64,000 nucleotides of DNA. Origin: Clostridiales bacterium (lineage in GTDB: Bacteria; Bacillota; Clostridia; Christensenellales; Borkfalkiaceae). The stretch covers positions 1 through 64,000 of the forward strand of contig SVII01000003.1 of NCBI GenBank assembly GCA_015069605.1. Reading direction: 5' to 3'. The notes below the pieces were generated by a model that saw only the letters and a list, made by a program, of their open reading frames with translations, searched no databases and had not been told where the DNA came from. The position numbers were made by a program, and so were the translations under genes. This document shows, one piece after another, positions 44,638-51,663 of this stretch. How positions within the stretch are numbered: the first letter of the stretch is position 1; every line of letters starts with the position of its first letter.

Positions 44638-45264
44638 ATGGCAAGATATAGAGAAGCTAAATGTAAACTTTGCAGAAGAGAAGGTGCAAAGTTGTTCCTT
44701 AAAGGCGACAAATGCTATATGGAAAAATGCCCGTTCAACAAGCGTCCGGTTGCTCCCGGTCAGCACGGTGCAGACAGAAAGAAGGTATCCGAATATGGTT
44801 TGCAGCTTCGTGAAAAGCAAAAGACCAAGAGAATTTACGGCGTTCAGGAAGGCCAATTCCGTAAGTATTACGAAATGGCTGACCGTATGAAGGGCGTAAC
44901 GGGTGAAAACATGCTTTCCTTGTTGGAAAGAAGACTTGACAACGTAGTATTCAGAATGGGCATTGCTCCTTCTAGAACGTTGGCTCGTCAGATCGTTAGC
45001 CACGCACACTTGATGGTAAACGGTAAGACGGTTACGATCCCCTCCTATATTGTAAAGGCAGGCGACGTAGTTGTTGTTAAGGAAAACAGAAAGGGCAACA
45101 AGTATTTTACGGAACTTAAAGAAACCAAAGCAAACAACAGCCTTGTTAAATGGGTTGAGTTTGACAGAGAAAAACTTGAAGGAAAGGTATTGGCTCTTCC
45201 TACCAGAGAAGATATCGACAGCCAGATTGCAGAGCATATGATTGTCGAATTGTACTCCAAATAA
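44638..45264 (+). CDS. rpsD: 30S ribosomal protein S4, zinc type
   Basis: 208 residues. The N-terminal zinc knuckle is complete (C9-x2-C12, C26, C31) and the S4 RNA-binding domain contains [34 protein letters not shown]4 is a primary 16S rRNA binder and an operon repressor in several bacteria. Here it lies in the rpoA operon, as in E. coli, and not alone as in B. subtilis. Confidence 0.98.
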   Translation: MARYREAKCKLCRREGAKLFLKGDKCYMEKCPFNKRPVAPGQHGADRKKVSEYGLQLREKQKTKRIYGVQEGQFRKYYEMADRMKGVTGENMLSLLERRLDNVVFRMGIAPSRTLARQIVSHAHLMVNGKTVTIPSYIVKAGDVVVVKENRKGNKYFTELKETKANNSLVKWVEFDREKLEGKVLALPTREDIDSQIAEHMIVELYSK

Positions 45265-45289
45265 TTGAAAAATATAAGGAGGTAACATA

Positions 45290-46243
45290 ATGATCGAAAT
45301 GGATATGCCCAAACTCGAAGTGCTTGAAAATGACGATTTCTATGCGAAGGTCGTTTGCGAGCCTTTGGAGAAAGGTTTCGGTCTTACTATAGGGAACTGC
45401 CTCAGAAGAATTCTTCTGTCGGCTTTACCTGGCGCTGCTGTGGAAGGTATTAAATTCCTTGACGGTAGTGTAAAACATGAGTTTTCCGCTGTAACGGGTA
45501 TCAAAGAAGACGTTACGGAAATTATTCTCAATCTTAAAACGCTTGCAATCAAGACGAAGGTTATTGAAAAAGATTACGAAAAAGTTTTGCACATTTGCAA
45601 AGAAGGTCCTGCCGTTGTAACGGGTAAAGACCTCAATATTGATGCGGAAATTGAAGTAATCAATGCAGATCAATACATTTGCACGATCGACGAAGGTGCG
45701 AAGCTTGACGTTGAGTTGACCATCGGTAGAGGCAGAGGTTATAAACCTGCAAAGGAAAACAAGAAACCCGTGATCGATTATATTGCAATTGATTCTATCT
45801 ATACGCCTGTTCAGAAAGTGAACTATACGGTTGAACCTACGCGCGTAGGTCAAGCGGTAGACTATGACAAGCTGACGTTGGAAGTATGGACGGATGGCAC
45901 GTTCTCCGGTAAAGAAATTATTTCTTTGGCTGCAAGAATCATGAAAGAACATATCGGTTTGTTCGTTGGCTTAAGTGAAACGATCGCGGGTATGGAGAAT
46001 ATTCTTAACAAGACGGAAGACGACAAACAACAACAAATTCTCAAAATGGCGATTGAAGAGATGGATCTTTCCGTCCGTTCCTACAACTGCTTAAAGAGAG
46101 CAAACATTCATACAGTCGAAGACCTCACCAAGAAGACGGAAGACGATATGTTGAAGGTAAGAAACCTCGGCAGAAAGTCTTTGGAAGAAGTTATTCAGAA
46201 ATTGGCGTCGTATGGTCTCGCATTAAAACAACAGGAGGATTAA
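45290..46243 (+). CDS. rpoA: RNA polymerase alpha subunit
   Basis: 317 residues. The N-terminal dimerisation domain has EPLEKGFGLTIGNCLRRILLSALPGAAV; the C-terminal domain (about 250-310) contains SVRSYNCLKRANIHTVEDL and the helix-hairpin-helix RNLGRKSLEEV. Full length. AAGGAGGT ribosome site, among the strongest in the window. Confidence 0.98.
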   Translation: MIEMDMPKLEVLENDDFYAKVVCEPLEKGFGLTIGNCLRRILLSALPGAAVEGIKFLDGSVKHEFSAVTGIKEDVTEIILNLKTLAIKTKVIEKDYEKVLHICKEGPAVVTGKDLNIDAEIEVINADQYICTIDEGAKLDVELTIGRGRGYKPAKENKKPVIDYIAIDSIYTPVQKVNYTVEPTRVGQAVDYDKLTLEVWTDGTFSGKEIISLAARIMKEHIGLFVGLSETIAGMENILNKTEDDKQQQILKMAIEEMDLSVRSYNCLKRANIHTVEDLTKKTEDDMLKVRNLGRKSLEEVIQKLASYGLALKQQED

Positions 46244-46247
46244 AATT

Positions 46248-46754
46248 ATGCCCAGAAAATTGGGAAGAACGTCCAAAGAAAGAAATGCCCTTTTGAGAAA
46301 TCAGGCGTCCCAGCTTCTTTGGTATGGTAGAATTGAAACGACCGCAGCTAAAGCGAAAGAATTGAGATCTTACGTTGAAAAGCTCATCACGAAAGCGGTT
46401 AACACCTATGAAGATATCGTTGAATACGAAGTAACGACGAAAGACAGCAAGGGTAAAGAAGTTACCACGAAGGCTGTAAAAGACGGCCCTAAGAAATTGG
46501 CTGCTCGTCGTGCAATCATGGCTAAAACCTACGATTTGCAGGAAATCAAAGGTTTCAACGAAAAGAAGAGCGAATTCAAGGCTAGAACAGCTGACATTCA
46601 GCACCCCTTGATGCACAAACTTTTCAACGAGATCGCTCCCAAATACGCTCAACGTAAAGAAGAAACGAAGCAGGGTGGCGGTTACACCAGAATCCTTTAC
46701 CTCGGCGAACGTCGTGGTGATGGCGCGGAATCCGCAATCATCGAATTGGTTTAA
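46248..46754 (+). CDS. rplQ: 50S ribosomal protein L17, enlarged
   Basis: 168 residues against the common 112-130. Ends are canonical: KLGRTSKERNALLRNQASQLL and RIETTAAKAKELRSYVEKLIT at the front, HKLFNEIAPKYAQR..GGYTRILYLGERRGDGAESAIIELV at the back. The extra length is two charged insertions, about 53-82 (with near-repeats EVTTKDSKGK and EVTTKAVKDG) and about 95-119. Last gene of the supercluster. Confidence 0.97.
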   Translation: MPRKLGRTSKERNALLRNQASQLLWYGRIETTAAKAKELRSYVEKLITKAVNTYEDIVEYEVTTKDSKGKEVTTKAVKDGPKKLAARRAIMAKTYDLQEIKGFNEKKSEFKARTADIQHPLMHKLFNEIAPKYAQRKEETKQGGGYTRILYLGERRGDGAESAIIELV

Positions 46755-46784
46755 TTCGTTAAGCGCATTTAACAAAAAGATATT

Positions 46785-46816
46785 CGTCCGTAGAATTTTC
46801 TACGGACGTTTTCTTT
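46785..46816 (+). terminator. terminator of ribosomal supercluster
   Basis: A perfect 10-bp stem CGTCCGTAGA with TCTACGGACG, 4-nt loop, then TTTTCTTTT. Confidence 0.9.
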
Positions 46817-46868
46817 TATCTGTGAAAAATAAAAAATCTTTTCTTTATGAAAAGACTGCGATCAAGTA

Positions 46869-46897
46869 TTTACAATTTACAAAAAATGTGTTATAAT
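46869..46897 (+). promoter_or_regulatory. promoter of serine dehydratase gene
   Basis: TTTACA (46869-46874), 17 nt, TATAAT (46892-46897). Confidence 0.8.
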
Positions 46898-46946
46898 AAA
46901 TAAGTAAACGCATACGTTTGCTAGTACAGTGAAAGAGGATAGAAAG

Positions 46947-48137
46947 ATGCGCTCATTGAAAGAATTATATAGAATAGGGAAAGGCCCGTCGTCATCGCAC
47001 ACGATCGGACCGGAAAGGGCGTGTAAACTGTTTTTATCTGAAAATTCCAACGCTGATGCCTTTGTGGTTCGCTTGTATGATTCCTTGGCGAAAACGGGCG
47101 AAGGACATGGAACCCAGAAAGTAATTGCTGAAATTTTACCCAACGTAACGATTGAAAATGATGTAGTTACACAATGTCCGCATCCCAACACAATGGATTT
47201 CATCGCGTACATGGGTGGGGTGAAAATAGCAAATATGCGTGTTTACAGCGTCGGTGGGGGCGCAATTTTGGTGGAAGGTAGGCAAAATACGGAGGGTGCG
47301 GAGGTCTACTCCTTAAATAAGCTGTCCGATATTCGAGAATACTGCGAGAAGAAGAATATCCGTCTTTACGATTACGTATTTAAAAATGAAGGCGAGGAAC
47401 TGAAAGATTACCTTACAGAAGTGTGGCAAACTATGAAAGCGGCGGTGGAACGTGGGGTTCATAGAACGGGGATTTTGCCCGGTGGATTGGACGTAGAGCG
47501 TCGCGCGGCGATATTATACCAAGGCGTAAAGCCCGACGAAAGTGCGGAAAATAAAGAAAACCGTTTGGTATGCGCCTATGCGTTTGCTGTAAGCGAGGAG
47601 AATGCATCAGGCGGTACGATTGTGACAGCGCCCACGTGCGGGGCTTGTGGCGTATTGCCTGCGGTCTTGAAATATTCGCAGGAGAGAAAAGGTTACACAG
47701 ACGAACAAATCGTCAACGCGTTGGCAACAGCGGGGTTAATCGGCAATCTAATCAAGACAAACGCCTCGATTTCGGGCGCAGAGTGCGGTTGTCAAGCAGA
47801 GATCGGCAGTGCGTGCTGTATGGCAACGGCGGCCTTAGCAGAATTGCAAGGCTTGACCTTGGGACAAATTGAATACGGCGCAGAGGTGGCGATGGAGCAT
47901 CATTTGGGCTTAACGTGCGATCCTATTTGCGGTTTAGTGCAGATTCCGTGCATTGAGAGAAATGCGGTTGCGGCGATGCGCGCAATTAATGCGGCATCCT
48001 TGGCGTACTTTTTGTCGGACAGTAGAAAAATTTCTTTTGATCTTGTCATAAAAACAATGTACGAAACGGGAAAAGATTTGCCCAAACCCTATCGTGAAAC
48101 GGCGGAAGGTGGTTTAGCAAAACTATATAAAAAATAA
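46947..48137 (+). CDS. sdaA: L-serine dehydratase, single-chain iron-sulfur type
   Basis: 396 residues, deaminating L-serine to pyruvate and ammonia with a [4Fe-4S] cluster. The beta-like N-domain starts [17 protein letters not shown]. The alpha-like C-domain has [15 protein letters not shown], the cluster region [19 protein letters not shown], and [17 protein letters not shown]. It is shorter than E. coli SdaA (about 454) because the N-domain lacks some 50 residues after GHGT. ATG at 46947 is favoured by AGAGGA 7-8 nt upstream. Own promoter and terminator. It feeds pyruvate to PFOR. Confidence 0.95.
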   Translation: MRSLKELYRIGKGPSSSHTIGPERACKLFLSENSNADAFVVRLYDSLAKTGEGHGTQKVIAEILPNVTIENDVVTQCPHPNTMDFIAYMGGVKIANMRVYSVGGGAILVEGRQNTEGAEVYSLNKLSDIREYCEKKNIRLYDYVFKNEGEELKDYLTEVWQTMKAAVERGVHRTGILPGGLDVERRAAILYQGVKPDESAENKENRLVCAYAFAVSEENASGGTIVTAPTCGACGVLPAVLKYSQERKGYTDEQIVNALATAGLIGNLIKTNASISGAECGCQAEIGSACCMATAALAELQGLTLGQIEYGAEVAMEHHLGLTCDPICGLVQIPCIERNAVAAMRAINAASLAYFLSDSRKISFDLVIKTMYETGKDLPKPYRETAEGGLAKLYKK

Positions 48138-48141
48138 AAAT

Positions 48142-48211
48142 GGACAGGGCAGGTACGAGATGAAACGAAAAAAACGTATATTTCATCGCATACCTGCCGT
48201 CCTTATTTTTT
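48142..48211 (+). terminator. long terminator after serine dehydratase
   Basis: An extended hairpin pairs GGAC-GG-GCAGGTA-GATGAAA (48142-48175) with the matching arm ending in CCTGCCGTCC (48201), followed by TTATTTTTTG. Confidence 0.85.
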
Positions 48212-48268
48212 GTGGAGAAAAGTATTAAAAAATTTCCAAAAAATTTATATAAAAAGGCAAAAAAACGC

Positions 48269-48297
48269 TTGACAAAAATCGTGAAATAGATTATTAT
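48269..48297 (+). promoter_or_regulatory. promoter of tRNA array
   Basis: TTGACA (48269-48274), 17 nt, TATTAT (48292-48297), 32 nt before tRNA-Asp. Confidence 0.88.
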
Positions 48298-48329
48298 ATA
48301 CAAGCACTTGTTTGATGAGCGCAAAATGT

Positions 48330-48406
48330 GGCCCAGTAGCTCAGTTGGTTAGAGCGCCAGCCTGTCACGCTGGAGGTCGACGGTTCGAGCCCGTTCTGGG
48401 TCGCCA
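48330..48406 (+). tRNA. tRNA-Asp (GTC)
   Basis: 77 nt, acceptor GGCCCAG/CTGGGTC with one G-U pair, anticodon stem CCAGC/GCTGG, loop CTGTCAC (GTC), encoded CCA. First of five tRNAs. Confidence 0.98.
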
Positions 48407-48411
48407 CAAAC

Positions 48412-48487
48412 GCCTTGGTAGCTCAGTCGGTAGAGCAGCAGACTGAAAATCTGCCTGTCGGTGGTTCGATTCCGCCCCAAGGCACCA
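48412..48487 (+). tRNA. tRNA-Phe (GAA)
   Basis: 76 nt, acceptor GCCTTGG/CCAAGGC, anticodon stem GCAGA/TCTGC, loop CTGAAAA (GAA), encoded CCA. Confidence 0.98.
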
Positions 48488-48524
48488 ACTTGTTGGTAAA
48501 AGAAGCGCTTCCAAGACACTACAC

Positions 48525-48600
48525 GCCGGTGTAGCTCAATTGGCAGAGCAGCTGATTTGTAATCAGCAGGTTGTGGGTTCGAGTCCAATCACCGGCTCCA
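48525..48600 (+). tRNA. tRNA-Thr (TGT)
   Basis: 76 nt, acceptor GCCGGTG/CACCGGC, anticodon stem GCTGA/TCAGC, loop TTTGTAA (TGT), encoded CCA. Confidence 0.97.
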
Positions 48601-48616
48601 ATCAAAAATTGAATAT

Positions 48617-48701
48617 GGGCAGATTCCAGAGCGGCCAAATGGATCAGACTGTAAATCTGACGTCTTCGACTTCGGTGGTTCGAATCCACCTCTGCCCACC
48701 A
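48617..48701 (+). tRNA. tRNA-Tyr (GTA)
   Basis: 85 nt type II tRNA with long variable arm (GTCTTCGACTTC), acceptor GGGCAGA/TCTGCCC, loop CTGTAAA (GTA), encoded CCA. Confidence 0.97.
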
Positions 48702-48704
48702 TAT

Positions 48705-48780
48705 GGATGATTAGCTCAGCTGGTAGAGCAACTGACTCTTAATCAGTGGGCCCAGGGTTCGAGTCCCTGATCGTCCACCA
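48705..48780 (+). tRNA. tRNA-Lys (CTT)
   Basis: 76 nt, acceptor GGATGAT/ATCGTCC with one G-U pair, anticodon stem ACTGA/TCAGT, loop CTCTTAA (CTT), encoded CCA. Last of the array, 3 nt after tRNA-Tyr. Confidence 0.97.
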
Positions 48781-48782
48781 AG

Positions 48783-48828
48783 AATAACCTAAATGAATCC
48801 TTGAGGTTCGATTTAGGTTATTTTTTTA
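48783..48828 (+). terminator. terminator of tRNA array
   Basis: AATAACCTAAAT (48783-48794) pairs with ATTTAGGTTATT (48811-48822), with extra inner GAA/TTC pairs; seven T follow. Confidence 0.88.
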
Positions 48829-48829
48829 T

Positions 48830-49143
48830 AGATTATCTGGATTGATTTAATATAGCAGTCAAACCAACTGAATATTTTTTGCAAGGGCATTTTATCTATA
48901 TGGGATAATTAACATACTTGATAGATAAAATCTAAAGTGATATAATTTTTACAGTATAGAGAAAATCTTGGATTGATAGGATAAATACATACATAAAAAG
49001 AAAAAGAGAGAGCTCTTTATTGGTAAATCTTTCTAATGTTGCCAATTCTTAGTTATCAATATAAATACACTATTGGTAAAATTCCCCGAATAGTGTATAT
49101 ACATAGGTAAGAGTTTGATCTTATATTGACTCTTGTCTAAAAC
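48830..49143. other. AT-rich non-coding island after the tRNA array
   Basis: About 310 nt, visibly richer in A/T (near 70 percent by eye) than the surroundings, with no ORF of note. It contains two perfect inverted repeats, ATTTTATCTAT at 48889-48899 with its complement at 48921-48931, and ATACACTATT at 49065-49074 with its complement at 49089-49098. It also has a direct repeat TGGATTGAT and a promoter-like sequence. It looks like the remnant of something inserted or deleted between the tRNA array and rimP. Confidence 0.6.
48918..48946 (+). promoter_or_regulatory. promoter-like sequence in AT-rich island
   Basis: TTGATA (48918-48923), exactly 17 nt, TATAAT (48941-48946). It points toward the half-tRNA at 49144, with no ORF between. 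In AT-rich DNA such a match may be chance. Confidence 0.45.
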
Positions 49144-49192
49144 GGAGGCATGGCTCAGTTGGCTAGAGTGCTTTCTTGACATGTAAGGGGTT
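49144..49192 (+). pseudogene. 5' half of a tRNA, Val (GAC)-like remnant
   Basis: GGAGGCA (acceptor 5' strand), D arm GCTC-AGTTGGCTA-GAGT, and an anticodon arm CTTTC-TTGACAT-GTAAG (one mismatch) with anticodon GAC. The sequence then leaves the tRNA pattern at GGGTT; no T arm, acceptor 3' strand or CCA follows. A broken tRNA gene, not functional as a tRNA. Confidence 0.75.
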
Positions 49193-49242
49193 GAAGAAAA
49201 GATTTTGCTTTGCTAAAAATGCGGGAAAGCGGTGTAAAACGC

Positions 49243-49271
49243 TTGCTTTTTGCAAAAGTTAATGGTATAAT
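49243..49271 (+). promoter_or_regulatory. promoter of rimP-nusA-infB operon
   Basis: TTGCTT (49243-49248), 17 nt, TATAAT (49266-49271). Confidence 0.8.
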
Positions 49272-49297
49272 AAGCATACTTAATAATAATGTTTAGT

Positions 49298-49325
49298 TAT
49301 TGAGAGTGGGCAACCACTCTCAATA
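49298..49325 (+). promoter_or_regulatory. GCAA-tetraloop hairpin in rimP leader
   Basis: TATTGAGAGTGG pairs perfectly over 12 bp with CCACTCTCAATA, closed by a GCAA (GNRA) tetraloop, about 20 nt after the predicted start site. No T-tract follows, so it is not a plain terminator. It may stabilise the mRNA or serve in control by NusA or RimP. Confidence 0.6.
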
Positions 49326-49359
49326 TTGCTATAAAAGCATATACAAACGCAGGAGTAGT

Positions 49360-49830
49360 ATGAAAACGAAGCCTATTGCGGAAATTAAAACGGCATTGCA
49401 GCCCATCGCGGCTGAACTGAATATCGAGATTGTGGAAATTGAGTTCAAACAAGGCAAAGAACCTGCTTTGACGGTGTATATCGACACCGAAACGGGCGTA
49501 GATTTGAACACGTGTGAGAAATTCCACCGCGCGATCGATCCCGTGTTGGACGAAGTCGATCCCACTTTTGGCGCGCCGTATACGCTCAACGTTTCCAGCC
49601 CTGGTTTGGATCGTCCCTTGAAAACAGACCGCGATTATCAAAAATGCATGGGGCTGAAAGTGGAAATCAAACTCTTTGCGCCGATGAAGGGTAAGAAATT
49701 TTTTGAGGCTACGCTCAAAGGCCACGATGAAAATTGCGTGTATTTGGAAGAAAAGGGTGAGGAATTCAAGCTGGAAAAAGCGAAGATTGCCAAGATTTGC
49801 CGCGCAATCGATTTTGACGGCTTGTTATAA
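49360..49830 (+). CDS. rimP: ribosome maturation factor RimP
   Basis: 156 residues acting in 30S maturation. It shows IEIVEIEFKQGKEPALTVYIDTETGVDLNTCEKFHRAIDPVLDE and LNVSSPGLDRPLKTDRDYQK, the family signature, then a small C-terminal SH3-like barrel. ATG at 49360 follows AGGAG by 4-5 nt; an in-frame GTG/ATG farther up lies inside the leader hairpin. First gene of the nusA-infB operon. Confidence 0.96.
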   Translation: MKTKPIAEIKTALQPIAAELNIEIVEIEFKQGKEPALTVYIDTETGVDLNTCEKFHRAIDPVLDEVDPTFGAPYTLNVSSPGLDRPLKTDRDYQKCMGLKVEIKLFAPMKGKKFFEATLKGHDENCVYLEEKGEEFKLEKAKIAKICRAIDFDGLL

Positions 49831-49910
49831 ACAGACACATAGAAAACTATATCAACATTAACAAAAAAATCATAAAGTAAATCACGAAAAATCAACAGGA
49901 GATTACGAAA

Positions 49911-51008
49911 ATGGAAAACAAAGAGTTTTTTGCGGCGCTTACCGATTTGGTAAAGGAAAAGGGGATCAGCGAAGAAGCGTTTATCACGACGTTGGAAAAC
50001 GCGCTTGCGTCTGCGTATAAAAAGCAGTTCGACGGTGGCGCGGAAGTTGCCGTTACCCTCGACGCGGAAAAGGGCACGATCGAATTTAAGGCTACCCGTT
50101 ACGTTGTGGAAGAGGTAGAAGATAAAGATAAGGAAATTTCGTTGGAAGATGCGCAGGAACTCAATCCCGATTATAAGGTCGGAGATACCATTGTGAAAAC
50201 GTTTATTCCTAAAGATTTCGGCCGTATCGCTGCGCAGACCGCTAAACAGGTTATTTTGCAAAAATTACACGAAGCGGAACGCGACAACACTTTCTCGGAA
50301 TTCTCCGATAAAGAAGGCGAATTGATGGAAGGTTTGATCCGTAAAATCGACGATAAAAACGTGTACGTGGAACTCGGGGATAAGAAAATCGAAGGGGTTA
50401 TGCCTCCGCAGGATCAAGTTTCCACCGAAAGATACAACGTCGGCGATCGCTTGAAAGTGTTCGTGAAACGCGTTAGAAACAGCGGTAAAAGCTCGCAAAT
50501 CGTCGTTTCTCGTACGGCGCAGGGTTTGGTGAAGAAGTTATTTGAAGAACAAGTTCCCGAAATTGCGCAGGGTATCGTGGAAATTAAGGAAATTGCTCGT
50601 GAAGCGGGGCATCGTACTAAGATGGCAATCCTTTCCAATGATGCGCGCGTAGACGCTGTCGGTGCTTGCGTTGGTAACAGAGGCGCGAGAGTAAACGCTG
50701 TTGTCGAAGAGCTTGGTGGTGAAAAGATTGATATTATTCTTTGGAACGAAGATCCTTTGGCGTTCATTTATAAGGCATTGTCGCCTGCAACCGTTTTGTC
50801 GGTAACGGCAAGAGGAGAACGTAGCGCTATGGCAATCGTACCCGATGACAAGTTGTCGCTTGCAATCGGCCGCGACGGTCAAAACGCAAGATTGGCGGCT
50901 CGTTTGACGGGTTGGAAGATTGACGTGAAGAGCGCGTCCTCGCCCGAAGCTGCGGAAATTTTGGCGGCTATGGAAACGGAAATTAGCGAAGAAGGGAGCG
51001 AAGAATAA
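49911..51008 (+). CDS. nusA: transcription termination/antitermination factor NusA
   Basis: 365 residues, Gram-positive length. An N-terminal RNA polymerase-binding domain (1 to about 125), S1 domain (about 135-200, KIEGVMPPQDQV..YNVGDRLKVFVKRV), and two KH domains with GACVGNRGARVNAVVEELGGEKIDI and LSLAIGRDGQNARLAARLTGWKIDV. No C-terminal acidic repeats, as usual outside proteobacteria. It modulates pausing, termination and rRNA antitermination. Confidence 0.97.
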   Translation: MENKEFFAALTDLVKEKGISEEAFITTLENALASAYKKQFDGGAEVAVTLDAEKGTIEFKATRYVVEEVEDKDKEISLEDAQELNPDYKVGDTIVKTFIPKDFGRIAAQTAKQVILQKLHEAERDNTFSEFSDKEGELMEGLIRKIDDKNVYVELGDKKIEGVMPPQDQVSTERYNVGDRLKVFVKRVRNSGKSSQIVVSRTAQGLVKKLFEEQVPEIAQGIVEIKEIAREAGHRTKMAILSNDARVDAVGACVGNRGARVNAVVEELGGEKIDIILWNEDPLAFIYKALSPATVLSVTARGERSAMAIVPDDKLSLAIGRDGQNARLAARLTGWKIDVKSASSPEAAEILAAMETEISEEGSEE

Positions 51009-51067
51009 TCCTTTCTGTGATAGATTTTGCGAGGCGGAGCAAATTCGCGGCGTAAAAAGGAGGCAAT

Positions 51068-51340
51068 ATGCCCAAGACAAAGAACATACCCGTGCGTATG
51101 TGTATCGCTTGTCGGGAAATGAAACCCAAAAACGAAATGCTGCGCGTGGTTAAAACCGCGGACGGTGAGATTTACGCCGATCCGACGGGAAAAGCGTCAG
51201 GTAGAGGCGCGTATATTTGCAACGCAACGGAATGTCGTGATAAACTTAGCTCTAAAAAGCTGTTACACAAGACGTTTTCCGCGAACGTTGCGCCTGAAGT
51301 GTATCAGGAAATCGAGGAGGATGCTCTTGGAAAAAAGTAA
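51068..51340 (+). CDS. ylxR: YlxR/RnpM family RNA-binding protein
   Basis: 90 residues, DUF448: PVRMCIACREMKPKNEMLRVVK and the GRGAYICNATEC core, normal length. Members bind RNA; the B. subtilis protein has been linked to RNase P RNA and expression control. Standard position between nusA and ylxQ. AAGGAGG ribosome site. Confidence 0.93.
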   Translation: MPKTKNIPVRMCIACREMKPKNEMLRVVKTADGEIYADPTGKASGRGAYICNATECRDKLSSKKLLHKTFSANVAPEVYQEIEEDALGKK

Positions 51341-51659
51341 GATAGAAACTTACCTCGGTTTTTGTATACGATCGGGTCAAATGGTTTTTGGTATTGATAA
51401 CATTGAAGCGAAACGCAAAGGAGTAAAACTGTTGATCTCGGACGGAGAACTCGGAAAAAATTCCTTTAAAGAGATACTGAAAGCGCAAGAAAAATTCGCT
51501 TGCCCGTTGCTAATGACGGAAAACGGAGTTTTGAGCGAATACGTACACCGTCCCGCGGTAAAAGCGGTGGCGATTTTAGACAACAATCTTGCTTCGGCGA
51601 TCCTTGCAGTCGTCGATAGCGAGCCGCAATTTAAATTATATTCGGGAGGCAACAACTGA
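51327..51659 (+). CDS. ylxQ: L7Ae-like K-turn RNA-binding protein YlxQ
   Basis: 110 residues, L7Ae/L30e fold: YLGFCIRSGQMVFGIDNIEAKRKGVKLLISDGELGKNS. It binds kink-turn RNA in this family. The ribosome site GAGGAGG (51314-51320) touches an ATG at 51321, so the TTG at 51327, 6 nt away, is the better start. The gene overlaps the end of ylxR by 14 nt. No large ribosomal assembly domain is attached. Confidence 0.88.
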   Translation: MEKSKIETYLGFCIRSGQMVFGIDNIEAKRKGVKLLISDGELGKNSFKEILKAQEKFACPLLMTENGVLSEYVHRPAVKAVAILDNNLASAILAVVDSEPQFKLYSGGNN

Positions 51660-51663
51660 ACCT

